64,000 bases of DNA. Source: Pseudomonas tehranensis (lineage in GTDB: Bacteria; Pseudomonadota; Gammaproteobacteria; Pseudomonadales; Pseudomonadaceae). The position numbers were made by a program, and so were the translations under genes. Positions 58,684 through 64,000 of the stretch are shown piece by piece. How positions within the stretch are numbered: the stretch's first letter is position 1; every line of letters begins with the position of its first letter. The DNA lies in assembly GCF_014268615.1 (NCBI RefSeq), contig NZ_JABWQV010000003.1, positions 41,234 through 105,233 of the forward strand, given 5' to 3'. The notes beneath the pieces are model-generated. The model was not told the DNA's origin. It made no database searches and worked only from the letters and a program-made list of their open reading frames with translations.

Positions 58684-59003
58684 CTTATGGGCTGGAGATC
58701 CGAGACGAAAATGGAAACGTAACTCTCGATCCATCGTCGTTCACGATGCGAGTTGTTTATAGCGGGGTTGTTACTGGAACTAACTCAGCTAACTTCCAAA
58801 CAATATCAGTCCCCGGGATCACGCCAGCCAATAGCGCGGCGTTTGTCGTGCCGATTGGGAACTATAACGTTAGCGTCGATATGCAGTTGGAGACTGAAGT
58901 TATCAACGGCGCGGTTCGAGTCTATAGCTACATTCGAGGCAGGGAGCAATACAGCAGCACGACCAGTTCGACAATGCGACTAATTGTAATAAGGTTCTCC
59001 TGA
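58680..59003 (+). CDS. Tail tip accessory protein (paralogue 1)
   Basis: This 107-aa protein begins MTYGLEIRDENGNVTLDPSS and resembles the start of the next gene (MSFGLEFTNDSNVVTVDSEF). Both share the DUF6453-like opening GLE-x-x-N-x-x-G/N-x-V-T-x-D-S. They lie between J and the distal fibre. The function is unknown but probably structural. Confidence 0.7.
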   Translation: MTYGLEIRDENGNVTLDPSSFTMRVVYSGVVTGTNSANFQTISVPGITPANSAAFVVPIGNYNVSVDMQLETEVINGAVRVYSYIRGREQYSSTTSSTMRLIVIRFS

Positions 59004-59677
59004 TGTCATTCGGACTAGAGTTCACAAACGACAGTAATGTCGTGACAGTTGATTCCGAGTTTACGCGGCTCGTCGTTCTGGCAAAAGGGACCTACCAGCC
59101 GACACAAGAGTCTGGGCTTGGGTCGGTTACGACTTTTCCTCGAACAATCACTAGTCAGGAGCCTCCGCTTGTTTTTATCCGGCCGGCAGGGAGCACCGGT
59201 ATTGCCGGGCTGTGTCTGATGCATGTCATCGGATCGCCAGGTGCGTGGACCGGCTTCTATGTCCGCGCCTATGACGAGAACACGCTGCAGCCCAATGGGG
59301 CTTATTTTGCGTGTGGATTCGCAGCCACGGCGTTGGCGGATTACGGAATGCGCATTTGGGATGGTAATTCAAAGATGCTATTCGACAGCGGCACGCCTTA
59401 CGCGAGGTTCACGCGCTCTTTCCAGAATTGGACATATGTAAAAACCGATACCACATCCCAAGGAACGCCACGAAATTATTATCGAGTGGATTTCAACTTT
59501 CCTGCTGGTGAGTACATGCTGATAAACACATTCAGCATGCCAATGCTTAACGACTCGCCATTTAATAGGGTCTTATATTGCTGGTGGGATTTTTCCGGGG
59601 GAAATCTGTATGCACTGACAGTTGGGCCCGGAAACCCGTTCGCATTCTTTCTTCCCGCAGTATTCGCAAAACTCTAA
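59003..59677 (+). CDS. Tail tip accessory protein (paralogue 2, long)
   Basis: This 224-aa protein has the same opening as its upstream neighbour and a beta-rich body (GAWTGFYVRAYDENTLQPNG, YCWWDFSGGNLYALTVGPGN). It overlaps the upstream stop by one base. AT-rich relative to J. Possibly an attachment or fibre-base protein. Confidence 0.7.
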   Translation: MSFGLEFTNDSNVVTVDSEFTRLVVLAKGTYQPTQESGLGSVTTFPRTITSQEPPLVFIRPAGSTGIAGLCLMHVIGSPGAWTGFYVRAYDENTLQPNGAYFACGFAATALADYGMRIWDGNSKMLFDSGTPYARFTRSFQNWTYVKTDTTSQGTPRNYYRVDFNFPAGEYMLINTFSMPMLNDSPFNRVLYCWWDFSGGNLYALTVGPGNPFAFFLPAVFAKL

Positions 59678-59690
59678 AGGATAACTTTCT

Positions 59691-60983
59691 ATGCCCTGGT
59701 ATAAATCGGGGACGGTCTCCGTCACCCTGAATTCCAACACAGTCACCGGTTCAGGCACTGCGTTTATCGTGAACTGCCGGGTTGGCGATGCTTTCCGCGG
59801 GCCAGATGGTCGGTGGTACGAGGTCACCAACGTGGCCAGCAATACCGCTTTGTCAATCGACCCGCCATACCTTGGTTCGACAGCGTCTGGTGGAAGTTAC
59901 GCACTGGCGCCGATGCAGGGTTACGTGAAGGATTCGGCTGATGCCTTGCGATCTATTGTCACGACCTATGGCGCCCAGCTCGCTGCTCTCAAGACGACGG
60001 GCAACTACGACGTTCTGCCGGTCAGCAAGGGCGGTACCGGAGGCACAACGCAAGCTGATGCGCGAGCAGGGCTTGGCCTTGGAGCTGTCGCCTTGGACAG
60101 CGTAGTACCGGTGACAAGAGGGGGGACGGGTGGAACAACACAAGCGACCGCGCGTACAGGGCTGGGCTTGGGAACTGCCGCTACGGCAAATACCGGTACC
60201 GCCGCAGGCAACGTAACGTTAGTGGGGGCGTTTGGTCTTGGTGCCAGTTTCACCACGGGTATTCCCTCCACTGCGGACATCAGCGGTGCTTTGATTTCTC
60301 AGACTGGCATTTATCGATACATCAGCAGCACCGTAGGTCGCCCCACATTCAGTAACTTCGGATCGCTATTCAATGTGGCAATGGTCAACGATGCCAATGG
60401 CAACTACGGAACGCAGCTCGCTGTCGACTATGCCGCGGACAAAATCGGTTTTCGTCGCATCACCGGCGCATCCGGCTGGAGTTCCTGGAATGAGATTTAC
60501 CACACGGCGAATACCACTCGAGGATCGGGGGGGGCGCTGTCCGCAGCTTCGCCCATCGTCCGTATTGCCAGTGTCTCGGGAAGTCAGCGCGGCGACTTGC
60601 TGGAGCAGACTTTCGAGGCCGCTGGGGAGTGGGGTGTGGCGAATGACGAGGCGCGGGGTGTGAACGTGCAGCGTATCTCCGTCGGTGAGTATCGCATCAC
60701 CGGCGCCCTGGGCCTGGCGTTGGAAGGATGGCGTACACAGGACCCTTGCTCGCCAGATGGGGGTCGTACCTTGGGGATGAGCATCAGTGAAGAGGCCGCA
60801 GACGGTACGGTCACAATAAAGCTGTTCAAGCAGCGCTGGACGCTCTCTGACGACGGGGAAATGATCCCAGGTCCAGGCGCACCGATGGATGTTCCGCTCA
60901 ACAGCTGGATCGATGTTCGACTCAATATGCCAGATGTTGAGCAACCGCCAATGCCAGAGAGCCTTGCGGCAGAAGCCATCTAG
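59691..60983 (+). CDS. Distal tail fibre protein
   Basis: This 430-aa protein has an N-terminal tail-binding part (MPWYKSGTVSVTLNSNTVTG). Two copies of a collagen-like fibre repeat follow (VSKGGTGGTTQADARAGLGL and VTRGGTGGTTQATARTGLGL, about residues 110-160). The C-terminal domain has SGWSSWNEIYHTANT typical of fibre tips. It probably decides host range. Confidence 0.88.
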   Translation: MPWYKSGTVSVTLNSNTVTGSGTAFIVNCRVGDAFRGPDGRWYEVTNVASNTALSIDPPYLGSTASGGSYALAPMQGYVKDSADALRSIVTTYGAQLAALKTTGNYDVLPVSKGGTGGTTQADARAGLGLGAVALDSVVPVTRGGTGGTTQATARTGLGLGTAATANTGTAAGNVTLVGAFGLGASFTTGIPSTADISGALISQTGIYRYISSTVGRPTFSNFGSLFNVAMVNDANGNYGTQLAVDYAADKIGFRRITGASGWSSWNEIYHTANTTRGSGGALSAASPIVRIASVSGSQRGDLLEQTFEAAGEWGVANDEARGVNVQRISVGEYRITGALGLALEGWRTQDPCSPDGGRTLGMSISEEAADGTVTIKLFKQRWTLSDDGEMIPGPGAPMDVPLNSWIDVRLNMPDVEQPPMPESLAAEAI

Positions 60984-61002
60984 CGCTCACCCAACACAGC
61001 AA

Positions 61003-61028
61003 CCCGCTATCGAGCGGGATTTTTTTGC
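61003..61028 (+). terminator. Terminator-like hairpin before endolysin
   Basis: CCCGCT with AGCGGG across ATCG, followed by ATTTTTTT. The ribosome binding site of the endolysin follows directly. Confidence 0.7.
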
Positions 61029-61042
61029 CTGGAGAAAAGTTT

Positions 61043-61468
61043 ATGAACGTAGCCGAAAGGGATCGCGACATCCTCGCGCGCACGCTGTGGGGGGAAGCTC
61101 GTGGTGAGAGTTTCGCCGGCCAGGTCGCCGTGGCCTGCGTGATCCGCAACCGTGTGAACGATGGCAAGGCCAAGTCCTGGTGGGGTGAAGGCTACGCCGG
61201 CGTCTGCCTGAAGCCGTACCAGTTCAGTTGCTGGAACAAGAATGACCCGAACTATCCCTACCTCAGCGGCGCAAAGCCTATCCCGCCGAAGCAGTTCGCC
61301 CAGACCCAGCGGGCGGCGGACCTAGTGATCTCCGGCCAGGAGCCCGACATCACCAAAGGCGCGACCCACTACTACGCCACTACCATGCCGAAGCCGCCGG
61401 CCTGGGCGAAGGACGCAACCGAGACCTTCCGCCTGGGCAACCACATCTTCTTCAAGGACGTCCCATGA
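61043..61468 (+). CDS. Endolysin: SleB-type cell wall hydrolase
   Basis: This 141-aa enzyme cleaves peptidoglycan. It shows the SleB pattern LARTLWGEARGES (catalytic Glu18), VIRNRVNDGK, KPYQFSCWNKNDPN and a C-terminal ATHYYATTMPKPPAWA. GGAGAAAAG precedes the ATG at 61043. No signal peptide, so it depends on a holin. Confidence 0.9.
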   Translation: MNVAERDRDILARTLWGEARGESFAGQVAVACVIRNRVNDGKAKSWWGEGYAGVCLKPYQFSCWNKNDPNYPYLSGAKPIPPKQFAQTQRAADLVISGQEPDITKGATHYYATTMPKPPAWAKDATETFRLGNHIFFKDVP

Positions 61469-61980
61469 ATCCCGCCACGCTGAAGCTGCTGATCGCCGGT
61501 GTGGCGGTGGCGCTGATCCTGGCCATGAGCGCGACATGGAAGGTTCAGGGCTGGCGCTACGGCAAGCAGTTGGCGGAACAGGCCGGCCTACACCAGTCCG
61601 ACCTGGACAAAATCGGCAGCGCGGCCTCAGCCCAGGTTCAGGCGGAGCAGGGCAAGCGTCTAGCCCTGGAACAGCGGCTGACCGCCAACGACCAAACCCA
61701 CCACAAGGAACTGAGCGATGCTCAAACCAATCAGGCTCGCCTGCGCGATCGCCTTGCCACTTCTGATTTGCGGCTGTCAGTCCTCCTTGCCGAGGATCCA
61801 GCCAGTTGCAACGGAGTGTCTGCCGCCGCCGGCGCCGTCGGCGTGGTTCATGGAGCCCGTCGAGCCCAACTTGACCCGGCGCATGCTCAACGAATTGTCG
61901 CCATCACCGACGACGGAGACCGGGGGCTTATCGCGCTGAGAGCGTGTCAGGCATATGTCAGAGAAGTGAATCAGCGATAG
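61465..61980 (+). CDS. Rz: Inner-membrane spanin (Rz-like)
   Basis: This 171-aa protein has one N-terminal membrane span (residues about 6-24) and a long periplasmic coiled coil (QAEQGKRLALEQRLTANDQT). It overlaps the endolysin by four bases. The Rz1-like gene is nested in another frame. Spanins fuse inner and outer membranes in the last step of lysis. Confidence 0.88.
   Translation: MNPATLKLLIAGVAVALILAMSATWKVQGWRYGKQLAEQAGLHQSDLDKIGSAASAQVQAEQGKRLALEQRLTANDQTHHKELSDAQTNQARLRDRLATSDLRLSVLLAEDPASCNGVSAAAGAVGVVHGARRAQLDPAHAQRIVAITDDGDRGLIALRACQAYVREVNQR
61718..61939 (+). CDS. Rz1: Outer-membrane spanin lipoprotein (Rz1-like), nested in Rz
   Basis: This 73-aa protein lies wholly inside the Rz gene in a different frame. 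The signal peptide ends in LLICGC (Cys20) and the mature part is proline-rich (VATECLPPPAPSAWFMEPVE), as in Rz1. AAGGAAC precedes the ATG. It pairs with Rz. Confidence 0.88.
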   Translation: MLKPIRLACAIALPLLICGCQSSLPRIQPVATECLPPPAPSAWFMEPVEPNLTRRMLNELSPSPTTETGGLSR

Positions 61981-62650
61981 GGCGGATCAGCTCAGGCCCT
62001 TGGTTCCGCACATTGCCTACCGCTCGATCGACCTTGAACCACTCGAAAGCCTCGGCCGGCTCCCCCTGCTGCAGAACGATCTGCTCGGCGCGCTCCTTTG
62101 GCGTGGCTGGGTCCAGCCACTCCCGGGCAAGGTATGCATCCAGCACCACCGGGCGGCGGTCGTGGATGTCGACCATGCCGCCCTGGCTGTCGACGGTGAT
62201 GATCACGAAGCCGTCGTGCTCATCTGGCTCATGGTCACCGGTGGGGTACTGGCCGATGGCCGCGCAGAATATGGGGGCATGATCCCGCCTGCGGATCAGG
62301 TAGGGCTGTTTCTTTGGCCCACCCTCATCGACCCACTCGAACCAGTTATTGATCGGCGTGATAGCGCGGTTCGGCCAGATCGCCCGGTAGAATGGGCCAT
62401 GGGCGACTTTCTCGACCCGGGCATTGATTGGTGCGGCGCGGTCCTTGGCCCAGTGTGGTCGCCAGCCCCAGCGGACCAGGTCGGCATGCAGCATGTCGCC
62501 TTCCTGGTGGAAGAGGGCGAGCTGCTGCGACGGCGCGCCGTTGTACTTCTCCAGCGGCAGGTCGCCGGCGGAATTGACCAGGGCATTCGGCATGCTCAGC
62601 GCCGCCACGAAGTCGTGAATGCCCGTGTACTGGGAGAGTCGTCCGCACAT
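61958..62650 (-). CDS. SRAP (YedK/HMCES-type) DNA-protein crosslink enzyme
   Basis: This 230-aa protein shields abasic sites in single-stranded DNA by a covalent thiazolidine bond. The start at 62650 is fixed by chemistry: after Met removal the Cys of MCGRLSQYTG is residue 1. Other active-site pieces are PINARVEK (Asn), NNWFEWVDE (Glu) and DIHDRRPVVL (His). GGAGGAATGAAC precedes the ATG. It is the last gene of an SOS-type operon. Confidence 0.93.
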   Translation of the reverse strand: MCGRLSQYTGIHDFVAALSMPNALVNSAGDLPLEKYNGAPSQQLALFHQEGDMLHADLVRWGWRPHWAKDRAAPINARVEKVAHGPFYRAIWPNRAITPINNWFEWVDEGGPKKQPYLIRRRDHAPIFCAAIGQYPTGDHEPDEHDGFVIITVDSQGGMVDIHDRRPVVLDAYLAREWLDPATPKERAEQIVLQQGEPAEAFEWFKVDRAVGNVRNQGPELIRPIADSLL

Positions 62651-62652
62651 GT

Positions 62653-63393
62653 TCATTCCTCCGGCTTTAGAGTGTAGCTGGGCGGTTTAGGCTTCGGCGC
62701 GAAGCCGAGTCCACCGCAAGCCGCACAGTCGTCCCGCTTACCAAAGTGGTCCTGGCATGCCGAGCACGGAAGGAACTTTGCCATCTCAAAAAACGGCCTG
62801 ACCTTTTCCATAATTGAAAAGTGCTTGTTCTCCATAGCCACCTGGACCACATCTAGCATCCAGCGGTACACATCTGGGTCCTCTGTGACCGGGTACACCA
62901 CGCCCTCGACCATCCGCTCTGTCGCAACCAGATCGAATTGCCGACCGTCATCCAGGGTAAGGGTTAGCCCATCGATGCGACCGGTGGTATTGGCGTAGCT
63001 GAACTTCAGCACTAAGCCCGTCCCGTCCCGGCATACCTTGCCGTCGTAGGGTTGAAGTTTGTTTCCCCGATTGTTGTCGAGCGTCAAAATGGAATGAAAG
63101 ACTTTCCCAAACCTAGGGCCGCCGCCTTTCGGCACCACGTCATAGCCGTAGGACGGACGGTAGAGGACAGGACATGCCTGCAACTCCTCCACGGCCAGCC
63201 AATAGGCAGCGTTCGCCATCTCGTCCATGTCGAACTGGTCTAGCTGGTCGATCAGGCCTTCTTCCGCCAGTCGGGCTGATATCTCATGTAGCGTGGACCT
63301 GTGTCTCTCTGGAGACTGCATCCGAAAATCGTGGTCATCGAGGGTGTCTCGCCAATGCTTGAGCCTTAGCGCTTTCGCCTGTTCGAAGTTCAT
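62653..63393 (-). CDS. Hypothetical protein with C-terminal zinc ribbon
   Basis: This 246-aa protein is the first gene of the SRAP operon. Its C-terminus carries the Cys pairs CSACQDHFGKRDDCAACGGL, a DnaJ-like zinc ribbon. The N-terminal half is helical and acidic (LAEEGLIDQLDQFDMDEMAN). GTTCG-type spacing to the LexA box upstream suggests damage induction. No function is known. Confidence 0.75.
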   Translation of the reverse strand: MNFEQAKALRLKHWRDTLDDHDFRMQSPERHRSTLHEISARLAEEGLIDQLDQFDMDEMANAAYWLAVEELQACPVLYRPSYGYDVVPKGGGPRFGKVFHSILTLDNNRGNKLQPYDGKVCRDGTGLVLKFSYANTTGRIDGLTLTLDDGRQFDLVATERMVEGVVYPVTEDPDVYRWMLDVVQVAMENKHFSIMEKVRPFFEMAKFLPCSACQDHFGKRDDCAACGGLGFAPKPKPPSYTLKPEE

Positions 63394-63416
63394 GGTTGGG
63401 GTTCGCTTGCTGAATA

Positions 63417-63432
63417 CTGTTTGGATGTACAG
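63417..63432 (-). promoter_or_regulatory. LexA (SOS) box
   Basis: CTGTTTGGATGTACAG fits the Pseudomonas/E. coli LexA consensus CTG-N10-CAG with the CTGT...ACAG outer bases and central AT. It lies 24 bases upstream of the ATG at 63393, so LexA should repress the SRAP operon until DNA damage, when the CI repressor would also be cleaved. Confidence 0.85.
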
Positions 63433-63483
63433 TAATCGAGGGGCGATGATTCGGGCGAGGGCTGGGCGACGAGCTGCGGCCTT

Positions 63484-63693
63484 TCAGTCAGATGACATCA
63501 TTACTGCCAGGCTCATTTTGATGAATTCTTCGTTTAGGTCCAGGGTCGCCAAGGCTCCGCGCACATTGGCGGCCACCTGATTCGATCCCTGCCTGTCCGC
63601 CCAATTGGTCAGCTCCATGATGGCTGCTTCCAGGGCACGCTGGTTTTCGTTGATCTTCGAAAGCAATGATGGGAGCAGGTCGAGATTCTGCAT
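63484..63693 (-). CDS. Small hypothetical phage protein
   Basis: This 69-aa helical protein (MQNLDLLPSLLSKINENQRA, then LTNWADRQGSNQVAANVRGA) is common in appearance among Pseudomonas prophages near the right end. AGGAGTCGCC precedes the ATG. The function is unknown. Confidence 0.8.
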   Translation of the reverse strand: MQNLDLLPSLLSKINENQRALEAAIMELTNWADRQGSNQVAANVRGALATLDLNEEFIKMSLAVMMSSD

Positions 63694-63970
63694 TGGCGAC
63701 TCCTACTTCGGAGAAATAAGCGTAGCAGTTCGGGGTAAGGGTGTTCGGTCGGCAGAACGCCGCAGGAGGGTGGTGATTTATGCAAGATCGGCATAAAGGA
63801 ATGGCCAGATGGCTAATAAAATTCAGGCTGTTTCGGGATGCAATTGACGTAATTTCCGGTCCGCAATCATTTTAGGGGATGCGGAAACATTGGCTGATAT
63901 AGCAATGATTTTAGGTTAATTGCGGACCAGAAAATCTATTGCACTCCACGGCCTGATTGATTTCCACTAA
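63694..63970. other. Non-coding right end with integrase arm-type sites
   Basis: No gene is seen. GGTCCGCAAT occurs at 63858-63867 (with TTTCC before it, 15 bases identical to 5041-5055) and inverted at 63918-63928. Together with the copies at 5046-5075 these are likely attP arm sites. Confidence 0.6.
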
Positions 63971-64000
63971 GGACTTAAAATCCCCCGCTCGTAAGGGCGT
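63971..64000. repeat. attR core (copy of the tRNA-Leu 3' half), cut by window end
   Basis: These 30 bases equal 4935-4964 within tRNA-Leu. Here the tRNA 5' half is missing, so this is the displaced host copy. The match reaches the last base of the window, so the full length is unknown. Confidence 0.93.

Larger units (their letters stand above)
4935..64000. mobile_element. Complete lambda-like siphovirus-type prophage
   Basis: The region between the two copies of the tRNA-Leu 3' half holds every module of a temperate siphovirus. In order these are integrase, excisionase-like gene, recombination genes, a CI/Cro switch with operators, replication and nin genes, a late promoter, holin-like genes, terminase, portal, capsid, lambda-type tail, fibres, endolysin and spanins. 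No structural gene looks broken, so it may be inducible. Whether attR ends soon after base 64000 cannot be seen. Confidence 0.92.

Noticed and set aside
60026..60180. Repeated GGTGGAACAACACAAGC-type DNA as a CRISPR-like array
   Set aside because: There are only two units, in frame inside the tail fibre gene, coding for the GGTGGTTQA fibre repeat.
63971..64000. A second tRNA-Leu gene
   Set aside because: Only the anticodon-to-variable-arm part is present and the 5' half is missing, so it is the displaced attachment-site copy.

Overview
The window is bacterial chromosome of the Pseudomonas fluorescens type carrying an apparently complete, lambda-like (siphovirus-type) prophage of about 59 kb. 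The host flank (1-4934) reads as Pseudomonas: the end of a MuxC/MdtC-type RND pump, an OpmB-like outer-membrane efflux lipoprotein, a dienoyl-CoA isomerase, NudC, a TSUP permease, REP/REPIN repeats of P. fluorescens type, tRNA-Cys(GCA) and tRNA-Leu(UAA). The prophage sits in tRNA-Leu. The 30 bases at 4935-4964 (anticodon stem-loop and variable arm) recur exactly at 63971-64000, the window edge, so attL and attR bracket everything between.

Left arm (minus strand, 23.4 kb down to 5 kb): a repressor-controlled leftward operon. It runs from small early genes through a RecT / YqaJ-exonuclease recombination module, a 685-aa cytosine methyltransferase and many small phage genes to a DUF4224 excisionase-like gene and the tyrosine integrase. 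Plus-strand genes with good ribosome binding sites, including two AT-rich membrane/coiled-coil genes, are interleaved in it and look like morons. A second, 5'-only copy of the methyltransferase gene lies among them.

Immunity region (23.4-27.2 kb): an S24-type CI repressor faces a YdaS/Cro-like gene. Four 15-bp operators of the form TTAGCYNNNNGCTAA (one or two bases off in some copies) lie at the two divergent promoters; at both promoters the operator has the same register to a -10 TAAATT with a 17-nt spacer. Between the promoters lie a secreted protein, a small plus-strand gene, and a two-gene nucleotidyltransferase-fold cassette that is a good candidate for an undescribed anti-phage or toxin-antitoxin system.

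Right arm (plus strand, 27-61.9 kb): early right genes (Rha, replication O/P-like, NinB, NinG, a gene in the Q position), then a textbook late promoter followed about 40 bp later by an intrinsic terminator (pR'/tR' architecture). Next come holin-like genes, an Acb2/Tad1-like anti-CBASS sponge and an accessory island, then packaging, head, and a lambda-type tail (G/G-T with a GGGAAAC -1 frameshift site, tape measure, M, L, K, I, J, fibres). Endolysin and Rz/Rz1 spanins end the late operon. A moron cluster with three lipoproteins is set between tail genes K and I.

Right end (63.7-61.9 kb, minus strand): an operon ending in an SRAP/YedK-type DNA-protein crosslink protein, preceded by a near-consensus LexA box, then non-coding DNA with integrase arm-type repeats and attR. 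All product names come from reading motifs by eye; no database search was run.
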